From NCBI GenBank assembly GCA_014379485.1, contig JACMLS010000797.1, positions 1 to 5,056 on the forward strand: DNA of 5,056 nucleotides, written 5' to 3'. The stretch comes from Bacteroidia bacterium. GTDB lineage: Bacteria; Bacteroidota; Bacteroidia; B-17B0; Aurantibacillaceae. Shown here in pieces: positions 1-4,909 of the stretch (position 1 is the first letter of the stretch; the number at the start of each line of letters is the position of its first letter). The notes beneath the pieces were generated by a model. It was given only the letters and a program-made list of their open reading frames with translations, did not search any database and was not told where the DNA came from. The position numbers and the translations under genes are program-made.

Positions 1-74
1 AATAAAATTATTTCAAGGCGGTTCTTCATTGCTGTTTCTCTCATCTTAAGATGAACATAAAACCAGTTTTCCAT
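1..74 (-). CDS. Possible 5' end of a leftward gene, cut by the window edge
   Basis: On the minus strand a frame opens at an ATG at 72-74 and stays open to the left edge, giving MENWFYVHLKMRETAMKNRL and four more residues. In-frame ATGs at 42-44 and 27-29 are alternative starts; the last would begin MKNRLEII. An in-frame stop lies upstream at 93-95. Only about 24 codons are visible and no domain can be recognised. No exact TAnnTTTG element lies upstream on this strand. A 17-codon plus-strand frame also runs from position 1 to a TGA at 52-54 and could instead be the tail of a gene entering from the left. Which of the two is real, if either, cannot be decided here. Confidence 0.22.
   Translation of the reverse strand, partial: MENWFYVHLKMRETAMKNRLEIIL
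41..54. repeat. Perfect 14-bp palindrome TCATCTTAAGATGA
   Basis: The 14 bases equal their own reverse complement, with no spacer, and the symmetry ends at both sides (C40 and A55 do not pair). A perfect dyad of this size could be an operator for a dimeric regulator, or chance in AT-rich DNA. It overlaps the start region of the possible leftward gene. No function is assigned. Confidence 0.5.
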
Positions 75-97
75 AAAAAAAAGATCAGCAAATTACC

Positions 98-153
98 ATG
101 CGTTTTCAGCGCATCAATAAGTCTCTGAAGAGAAGCTGTAACTAAAAAAGTTA
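98..153. repeat. Three short inverted repeats in series
   Basis: Three perfect small dyads follow one another. ATGCG at 98-102 pairs with CGCAT at 110-114 (7-base loop). TCTC at 122-125 pairs with GAGA at 130-133 (4-base loop TGAA). TAACT at 139-143 pairs with AGTTA at 149-153 (5-A loop). Each stem is only 4 or 5 bp, so individually they are weak. Their density is the notable point. They could be hairpins of an untranslated RNA or chance. Confidence 0.35.
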
Positions 154-171
154 TTAGTACTCCTTTTCACT

Positions 172-192
172 AAAAAAAATCTGCTTTAGCAG
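172..192 (-). terminator. Terminator-like hairpin facing left
   Basis: CTGCTTTAGCAG at 181-192 forms a 5-bp stem (CTGCT/AGCAG) with a 2-base loop, or a 4-bp stem with a 4-base loop. Read on the minus strand it is followed by one A and then eight T residues (172-179), the layout of an intrinsic terminator. The stem is short, and no leftward gene lies to its right, so it would have to end antisense or non-coding transcription. The T-tract may simply be an A-tract of AT-rich intergenic DNA. Confidence 0.25.
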
Positions 193-244
193 TTATACGA
201 GTACGAATTAATGAAACCTTAAGCCATTCATGTGCTTTATAGTC

Positions 245-252
245 TATATTTG
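245..252 (+). promoter_or_regulatory. Bacteroidota-type -7 promoter element (TATATTTG) for the DyP operon
   Basis: TATATTTG matches the phylum consensus TAnnTTTG exactly. Transcription would be expected to start near 258-260, giving an untranslated leader of roughly 60 bases before the ATG at 318. No clear TTTG -33 element is found about 20 bases upstream, so this rests on the -7 match and its position. Confidence 0.5.
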
Positions 253-317
253 GCACAGCACTGAACAAGACACGCAGGTTTTTATTTACAACCTTAATTA
301 AACTTAATAAATAAAAG

Positions 318-1772
318 ATGAAACTAAAAATGTACGACCCACCCGGGTTTATGACCGACTTTGATAAAATTCCAGGTCAGCTTGAACAATGGAGCAATGC
401 AATTTCTGGTTGGATAAACGGATCTATACAAAGCGAAGTTAAAAAGTTTAAAGATGCGGGGTTTCCCAATGCAACAGTTCAGTTCTTTAATGCAACAGAA
501 CAAGATTTAAAAGGATTAAGTCTTGATCAGGATATTATCTGGAACGCTTTTCCAAGAACTTTGATACTTGGTTACGGTGGTAAACAGTTTGCTTACCCGC
601 TTACAGAAAAACTTTTTTCGCTTACAGCACCAAGACCGGGCTTGCCAACAGCGCCTCCATTCTATACAGACCCAAAAGGTTCTGATATGTGGAGCAAATT
701 AGTTTACCGGCCGCTTGATGAATATTGCGAATGGAGAGTAGAACGCGACCCCACAACAAAAAAAATAATACGGGTAACTTTTACTTCTGAACCGCCTGAA
801 TACTGGCAGGCATTGCACGGCGACGAGCTGCAGGATGTTAACGGAAAGTTTGCCTACAAATTTACGGGCGACAGAAAACTGATGCTTGATCTCTATCATC
901 AATACATATCGCCAAAAGTAAAACTAGAAGATCTGCAATGCAAACATGAGTATTATTACTACCAGGGAAAACAAAAAGTTGTAGTGTTCAGAAAAGGAGA
1001 TTACAATCCGTACAACCCCTGGAATTCTACAAAGGGAATTATGCACCTTGCCCATCCTAACAATTTTATTGCAGCAGAAATTCAATTAGGTTCAGATGCC
1101 ACAGTAATGAGACAAAAAAACGGAATACCTGTTGTGCAGGCAGACGCACTTATTTGTTGCGGTGGTTACGGTGGAACTTCGCGCAACAGCGACCCCACCA
1201 TAGGCGCAAGTGTAAATGACCTTGCACGCCTTGGAGCCATGATAACGCTAAAAAATCCGGTTGGTTTGTATATACACGATCTGAATACTGAAGGATTTAC
1301 AAAACCCAACGGAGAAGTAGTTGACCCAAAAGAATATTTTAAAGTACTGAGAGGAAACGAAAAAGAAGGAATGATAGAGCGAGCAGTATTTGAAGTACCG
1401 GCAAGCGAAGGTTTTACTGTTGGCGATATTAAAATTGGCGGAGTACCCATTAAATGGGGAGGACAAATTGCAGACCATATTAATATAAAAATTACAGGTA
1501 CAGCAGTTGGACTCGGCTCCATTAAAAACCCTATGTTGCCTTGCGCCACTTACTGTTGTATTAATGAAACAAAACCACTTGCACTTACAAGAGTAATTGA
1601 TGTGGGAGACAAGCAACCCGCAGGTTACCAGAAAGCGTTTTTATTTGAACAGGGAACTTTTGGTAATACAGCAGAAACGCTAAAACCAAAATCATTATTG
1701 AAAACCAAAGCAAAAAAAACAGCCAAATCAAAACCTGAAAAATCAACTGTACCACCGCACAAAAAAAGATAG
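318..1772 (+). CDS. Uncharacterised protein with basic tail, operon partner of DyP peroxidase
   Basis: This encodes 484 residues of unknown function. It has no signal peptide or membrane segment, so it is probably cytoplasmic. Dense, conserved-looking blocks include EYCEWRVERD (135-144) running into FTSEPPEYW (155-163), DYNPYNPWNS (228-237) followed by MHLAHPNNF (242-250) and AEIQLGSDATV (253-263), CCGGYGGTSRNSDP (280-293), and a C-terminal GFTVGDIKIGGVPIKWGGQI (365-384). Similar blocks are familiar to me only from unnamed hypothetical proteins; no catalytic family is recognised. Seven cysteines include a C280-C281 pair and a C409-x3-C413-C414 cluster, and histidines sit in the 242-250 block, so metal binding is possible but unproven. 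Residues from about 456 to the end are lysine-rich (11 of 29) and look disordered. The ATG at 318 has an A-rich leader; the in-frame ATG at 330 is an alternative start. The peroxidase gene follows 45 bases later, with no promoter match between, so co-transcription is likely. Confidence 0.9.
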   Translation: MKLKMYDPPGFMTDFDKIPGQLEQWSNAISGWINGSIQSEVKKFKDAGFPNATVQFFNATEQDLKGLSLDQDIIWNAFPRTLILGYGGKQFAYPLTEKLFSLTAPRPGLPTAPPFYTDPKGSDMWSKLVYRPLDEYCEWRVERDPTTKKIIRVTFTSEPPEYWQALHGDELQDVNGKFAYKFTGDRKLMLDLYHQYISPKVKLEDLQCKHEYYYYQGKQKVVVFRKGDYNPYNPWNSTKGIMHLAHPNNFIAAEIQLGSDATVMRQKNGIPVVQADALICCGGYGGTSRNSDPTIGASVNDLARLGAMITLKNPVGLYIHDLNTEGFTKPNGEVVDPKEYFKVLRGNEKEGMIERAVFEVPASEGFTVGDIKIGGVPIKWGGQIADHINIKITGTAVGLGSIKNPMLPCATYCCINETKPLALTRVIDVGDKQPAGYQKAFLFEQGTFGNTAETLKPKSLLKTKAKKTAKSKPEKSTVPPHKKR

Positions 1773-1817
1773 CTTGTTTGTTTTACAATTAAATAAAAAC
1801 ATTAATCAATTATAAAA

Positions 1818-3488
1818 ATGGATACTTCTAAAAATAAAACTCCGCTCAAAAATCTGGGGGCGCTTAACAGGCAGAGCGGGCCTGCAACCAACCAAACTCC
1901 TGTAGAACCTGTATTGGATATACATGATATACAGGGAAACGCAGTGCCCGGTTTTAATAAACCCCATCAATACATTTTATGTTATAAGATTGGCGAAATT
2001 AAACCTTGCAAAGAATTTCTGAAAAAAATAATTTCTGAAATTTCTTCGTTGGAAGAAGTACTTGCTTTCAGAAGAATTTACCGCGCAAGAAAGAAAAAGC
2101 TGGGAGTAAAACCAAATACAAACGAACTGAGCGCAACATGGCTTAACATTGCATTCTCTTATGCGGGAATAAAAAAATTATCGCCAAAAAAATGTTCGTT
2201 TAAAAGCGATGCGTTTAAAACTGATCTTGAAATAAGGTCTCCCCTACTCGGTGATCCAACCGATCCGCAAAACGAAGGAAATCCAAACAACTGGATTTTT
2301 GGAAGCAAAGACAAAGTTGCAGAAATTATGATTCTTATTGGAAGTGACAAGCAGCAGGATCTTTTAAATAAAACCGCGACCATAGAAAAACTTGCGCTTG
2401 ATAATGGTCTGCACTTTATTTATGGAGAAGAAATGAATACTTTAACCCACGATGGAATTACAGGGCAGGAACATTTTGGATTTAAAGATGGCATTTCTCA
2501 ACCGGGTGTAAGAGGCCGCCTTTCTGATTTGCCTGCAGATTATTTACAGGAAAGATATATTTCTGAAGAAGTGGTACCCGATTCTCTTTTGTACGGATAC
2601 CCCGGCCAGTTTCTTTCGTGGCCCGGCGAATTTCTTTTTGGTTACCCAGCGCAAACTTTAGATCCGCTCATTCCAGGTCTTGTAAGAGAAGAATCAGAAG
2701 ACTGGACTAAGAACGGTTCTTTTCTGGTATTCAGAAGATACAGGCAAGACGTAAAACTGTTCTGGAGTTTTATGAAAGAAAACGCAAAAAAATTGCTTGA
2801 CGAAAAAACTTTTGATGATATGACTCCGGAAAAATTGGCCGCTATGCTTATTGGCAGGTGGCCAAGCGGCGCGCCTTTTGCACGTGTACAAAATAAAGAT
2901 GATAAAGAATTAGGTGCAGACCAAATGGCCAATAATTATTTCAGATACGCATCAGATTCTTGCCCCGCAAAAATGGCAAATGGTTACAAAGATACTTTTC
3001 CACAGGCCAAAGCAGATCCGGTTGGACTTACTTGCCCAATGGGAGCGCACGTAAGAAAAGTAAACACAAGAGACTCATCAAACGATGCTGGTGGTACATT
3101 GGCCAGTTTTAATCAGCGCTTACTAAGAAGAGGATTACCTTTTGGCCCTAGATTAAAAGATCCGCTTGACCCGCATGAAAAAGATCCGGTAAACGGCAAC
3201 AGGGGTTTATTATTTTTATCGTATCAAACCTCAATTGAAGATCAGTTTGAGTTTTTAAATAACCGGTGGATGAGTAATCGTTTTGCACCGCGCAGCCCTT
3301 CTGAAAACGATATTACTATTGGCCTAAACGGCAATTACGGAGAACATGCAGAAAGAAAAAGTATGGTCTTTGATAAAAATGCTGCAAAGCACAATCTTTC
3401 AACAAAAGACCAATGGATTGTACCAACGGGTGGCGGATATTTTTTCAGCCCCTCAATAAGTTCTATTGAAACGGTTTTATCTGCTTAG
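1818..3488 (+). CDS. DyP-type (dye-decolorising) heme peroxidase
   Basis: This encodes a 556-residue DyP-type peroxidase, a family that uses hydrogen peroxide and a heme to oxidise dyes, phenols and other bulky substrates; the natural substrate is unknown. The N-terminal domain begins with DIHDIQGNAVPGFNKPHQ (34-51). The hallmark GxxDG is GFKDG (221-225), with D224 as the distal catalytic acid. The proximal heme ligand is H411 in CPMGAHVRKVNTRD. The distal arginine is expected in LLRRGLPFG (435-443; R437 or R438). NRGLLFLSYQ then IEDQFEFL (461-480) line the usual heme pocket end. The length and the insert around PGEFLFGYP (269-277) fit the long subfamilies rather than the compact bacterial ones of 300 to 350 residues. 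No Sec or Tat signal is present, and the C-terminus (ending ETVLSA) does not look like an encapsulin cargo peptide. The ATG follows an A-rich leader. All key residues are intact, so the enzyme is probably active. Confidence 0.96.
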   Translation: MDTSKNKTPLKNLGALNRQSGPATNQTPVEPVLDIHDIQGNAVPGFNKPHQYILCYKIGEIKPCKEFLKKIISEISSLEEVLAFRRIYRARKKKLGVKPNTNELSATWLNIAFSYAGIKKLSPKKCSFKSDAFKTDLEIRSPLLGDPTDPQNEGNPNNWIFGSKDKVAEIMILIGSDKQQDLLNKTATIEKLALDNGLHFIYGEEMNTLTHDGITGQEHFGFKDGISQPGVRGRLSDLPADYLQERYISEEVVPDSLLYGYPGQFLSWPGEFLFGYPAQTLDPLIPGLVREESEDWTKNGSFLVFRRYRQDVKLFWSFMKENAKKLLDEKTFDDMTPEKLAAMLIGRWPSGAPFARVQNKDDKELGADQMANNYFRYASDSCPAKMANGYKDTFPQAKADPVGLTCPMGAHVRKVNTRDSSNDAGGTLASFNQRLLRRGLPFGPRLKDPLDPHEKDPVNGNRGLLFLSYQTSIEDQFEFLNNRWMSNRFAPRSPSENDITIGLNGNYGEHAERKSMVFDKNAAKHNLSTKDQWIVPTGGGYFFSPSISSIETVLSA

Positions 3489-3522
3489 TTCTTAACAAAG
3501 CAAATTCATTTGTGTGAAAAAT

Positions 3523-3556
3523 AAAAACGGCCCTGAGAAATTGAGGGCCGTTTTTT
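3523..3556. terminator. Bidirectional intrinsic terminator between convergent genes
   Basis: AAAAACGGCCCT (3523-3534) pairs perfectly with AGGGCCGTTTTT (3544-3555) around a 9-base loop. The CGGCCCT/AGGGCCG core is GC-rich, with a T-tract on the plus strand and, through the 5' A-tract, a T-tract on the minus strand. It sits about 35 bases beyond the stop codons of both the peroxidase gene and the receiver gene, so it can end transcription from either side. Confidence 0.93.
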
Positions 3557-3591
3557 ATGAAACTAAATTGATTTCTGTTACAAATAGTATT

Positions 3592-3975
3592 CTATCCTTT
3601 CTGCGCATCTATTAAAACCTCTTCAACCATTTTAAAAAGAATTTCGAGCCTTACGGGTTTTGAAATGTAATGTACACCGCCCGCATCCATTGCTGCTAAT
3701 GCATGATACTCATCACTACTGGCGCTTAAAAAAACAACAGGAATATTTTTTGTAAGAATATTGTTTTTAAGATCGTGGCACAAACCAATTCCGTTTTGCT
3801 CGGGCATTAAAATATCTGTAATGATAATATCAGGCAACCAGGTAAGTAAAATTTGCTGCGCTTCAATTCCGTTCATTGCAACACGCACTTCAAATTCGCG
3901 CTTTTTAAAATTGTACGATAAAAATTCTGTAATATCATACTCATCATCTACAATCAGAATTTTTTTCTTGTGCAT
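3592..3975 (-). CDS. Single-domain response regulator (CheY-like receiver)
   Basis: The 127-residue protein is one complete receiver domain with no output domain. It opens with KKILIVDDE, where D10 and D11 form the metal-binding acidic pocket. D54 in IIITDILMPEQNG is the expected phosphate acceptor. S84 (VVFLSAS) takes the switch Thr/Ser position, and K106-P107 in YISKP completes the active site. It probably receives phosphate from a histidine kinase encoded elsewhere and signals through protein contacts, since no DNA-binding domain follows. The usual AGADDY segment reads AGGVHY (98-103), a mild deviation beside the conserved lysine. It converges on the peroxidase gene and shares its terminator, so no operon link is implied. 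The ATG has a short leader and an exact TAnnTTTG element 24 bases upstream. Confidence 0.95.
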   Translation of the reverse strand: MHKKKILIVDDEYDITEFLSYNFKKREFEVRVAMNGIEAQQILLTWLPDIIITDILMPEQNGIGLCHDLKNNILTKNIPVVFLSASSDEYHALAAMDAGGVHYISKPVRLEILFKMVEEVLIDAQKG

Positions 3976-3981
3976 TTTTCT

Positions 3982-3995
3982 TTGGTTTATACCAA
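3982..3995 (-). repeat. Inverted repeat in the receiver gene leader
   Basis: TTGGT at 3982-3986 and ACCAA at 3991-3995 form a perfect 5-bp dyad with a 4-base spacer. It lies between the -7 element and the ATG of the receiver gene, so it would be at or just after the transcription start. It could be a small operator or a leader hairpin near the ribosome-binding region; function is not shown. Confidence 0.35.
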
Positions 3996-3998
3996 GAG

Positions 3999-4006
3999 CA
4001 AAAATA
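3999..4006 (-). promoter_or_regulatory. Bacteroidota-type -7 promoter element (TATTTTTG) for the receiver gene
   Basis: On the minus strand the bases read TATTTTTG, an exact match to TAnnTTTG. Its 3' end is 24 bases from the ATG, which predicts a leader of under 20 bases. No convincing TTG-type -33 element is found at the usual distance upstream. Confidence 0.5.
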
Positions 4007-4017
4007 GAAAGGAGGTG
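4006..4017 (+). other. Isolated perfect anti-16S-tail sequence (AGAAAGGAGGTG)
   Basis: The plus strand reads AGAAAGGAGGTG, complementary to the CACCTCCTTTCT end typical of 16S rRNA, so it is a very strong Shine-Dalgarno-like sequence. No usable start codon lies 5 to 10 bases downstream, and the GTG it contains is followed at once by TGA. It abuts the -7 element of the receiver gene. It therefore does not mark a gene, and on the minus strand it simply resembles a 16S tail. Confidence 0.4.
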
Positions 4018-4035
4018 TGACCGGAAAGTTTAGCT

Positions 4036-4052
4036 AAGGTTGCGCCAAGGTT
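4036..4052. repeat. AAGGTT direct repeat in the divergent intergenic region
   Basis: AAGGTT occurs at 4036-4041 and again at 4047-4052, an 11-base period of about one helical turn. It lies 30 to 46 bases upstream of the -7 element of the receiver gene, a position where an activator could bind. Two six-base copies are weak evidence. Confidence 0.25.
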
Positions 4053-4107
4053 AATTAAATGGAGAGATAAGATCAAAACCAGTTAAGGAATTGCTCACTT
4101 TTTAAAA

Positions 4108-4115
4108 AAGCTTTG
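4108..4115 (+). promoter_or_regulatory. Possible -7 element (AAGCTTTG) for the small secreted protein gene
   Basis: AAGCTTTG differs from TAnnTTTG at the first base only. Transcription would begin near 4121-4123, about 37 bases before the ATG at 4160. A TTG at 4091-4093 is too close (14 bases) to be a normal -33 element. Confidence 0.3.
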
Positions 4116-4159
4116 TGCAATAAGTGTATAAGAAGCATCTTAAAAACATATTGATTAAT

Positions 4160-4675
4160 ATGAGGTATTTGTTTTGCACATTTTCATTTATTGCTTTACT
4201 GATCAGCGAAGTTTGTTCGCAAAATGAGACTGACAGTATGAAAATTAAAAAAATTCAACTCACCTGTACTAAAATTGATCTTGATACAAGTTATACGAAC
4301 AAAACAGTTCGTGAAGTTGATTCTCTGAGTTACCTTACTTCATTAACCGGCTATTTTAAAAACAGAAAATTGATTAAAATTTTCTGCAATTATAAATCAT
4401 TGAGGAGTTGGAATAAAACAACTGAATTTTACTTATTGAATGATACCTTAATATGCATTAATGAAAATGAAAAGGAGCCCGATACTCATGGCAGTGCACC
4501 TTTTATGAGATCTTGCAGTTTCTATTTTGAAAATGAGAATTTGATCAGATCAGACTCATGTTGCTGGACATCCTTCGCAGATGGGAAAAAACACTATGAT
4601 TTATTTGATACTAATTGGGAGAAAAAATACATGGATGTCTGCAACAGGTACAAAAAATTGCTCACAGCCAAATAA
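4160..4675 (+). CDS. Small secreted protein of unknown function
   Basis: This encodes 171 residues from the ATG at 4160. The open frame reaches back to a GTG at 4124, but the ATG gives a textbook signal peptide: MRYLFC followed by the hydrophobic TFSFIALLIS, with a likely signal peptidase I cut after VCS at residue 20. C19 is preceded by SEV, which is a poor lipobox, so a lipoprotein is less likely. The mature part of about 150 residues has seven cysteines, including an adjacent pair (DSCCW), and several strand-like segments such as GYFKNRKLIKIFC, EFYLLNDTLICI and FYFENENLIRSD. These are reminiscent of small beta-rich periplasmic proteins common in Bacteroidota that carry repeated Y-F-x-N-x-x-L-I motifs. 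No named family is recognised. It ends in a lysine-rich helix-like tail. It is likely exported to the periplasm or beyond. No terminator is visible after it. Confidence 0.8.
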   Translation: MRYLFCTFSFIALLISEVCSQNETDSMKIKKIQLTCTKIDLDTSYTNKTVREVDSLSYLTSLTGYFKNRKLIKIFCNYKSLRSWNKTTEFYLLNDTLICINENEKEPDTHGSAPFMRSCSFYFENENLIRSDSCCWTSFADGKKHYDLFDTNWEKKYMDVCNRYKKLLTAK

Positions 4676-4909
4676 CCGTGTTACAAATTCTAATTGCAGC
4701 TTAGATAATGAAACCATTCATCGGTAAAATCACACCATTCAATTTAATTTTGCTCACTAAATCGATTGTGGTTAAATGTTGAAAAGACTCTTTGGAATCA
4801 ACTATTTATCCGATAAAATCTCGTTTTCGTTCGCTTTGTTTTTTTACCTTTGATTCAGTTAAAAAGCCCCTTTCTATAAACCTATATATAAATAACAAAA
4901 TTTAAAAAG
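4676..4909. other. Intergenic region before the SBBP-like gene
   Basis: These 234 bases show no convincing coding frame and no clear terminator hairpin. An 8-base direct repeat ACCATTCA occurs at 4713-4720 and 4734-4741, spaced 21 bases or two helical turns. The right end holds a promoter element and an AT-rich leader. Confidence 0.5.
4845..4852 (+). promoter_or_regulatory. Bacteroidota-type -7 promoter element (TACCTTTG)
   Basis: TACCTTTG matches TAnnTTTG exactly and ends 57 bases before the ATG at 4910, so the leader would be around 50 bases. The TTTG at 4835-4838 is too near to act as its -33 element; the GTTTTC around 4823-4828 is a poor substitute. Confidence 0.5.

Larger units (their letters stand above)
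75..317. other. Non-coding upstream region of the DyP operon
   Basis: No convincing coding frame is present on either strand in these 243 bases. The left part carries a run of short inverted repeats (98-192) separated by A-tracts. The right part carries a TATATTTG promoter element and an A/T-rich leader that ends in AATAAATAAAAG just before the ATG at 318. If the leftward frame at 1-74 is real, this is a divergent intergenic region serving both sides. Confidence 0.6.

Noticed and set aside
1166..1616. Two long minus-strand open frames of 127 and 122 codons inside the unknown operon gene
   Set aside because: They lie antisense within a well-supported coding region, overlap each other in different frames, and have no promoter element or recognisable domain.
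1773..1817. Separate promoter for the peroxidase gene
   Set aside because: No TAnnTTTG match is present in the 45-base gap, and the spacing fits an operon.
2159..2932. Minus-strand open frames antisense to the peroxidase gene
   Set aside because: The peroxidase motifs prove the plus-strand frame; these are low-complexity shadows rich in Ser and Phe.
3470..3488. Encapsulin cargo-loading tail on the peroxidase
   Set aside because: The C-terminus (SSIETVLSA) lacks the hydrophobic, glycine-containing pattern usual for such tails, and no encapsulin gene is in the window.
4006..4020. Fragment of a 16S rRNA gene on the minus strand
   Set aside because: Only about 13 bases match the conserved tail; the preceding bases do not continue the 16S sequence, so no rRNA gene is annotated.
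3761..4033. Plus-strand 90-codon frame overlapping the receiver gene
   Set aside because: It is antisense to a receiver domain with all catalytic residues and runs through that gene's promoter; no protein family is suggested.
4124..4159. GTG start giving a 12-residue extension of the small secreted protein
   Set aside because: The extension would put a polar, lysine-rich stretch before the signal peptide; the ATG at 4160 gives a normal signal sequence and fits the predicted transcription start near 4121.
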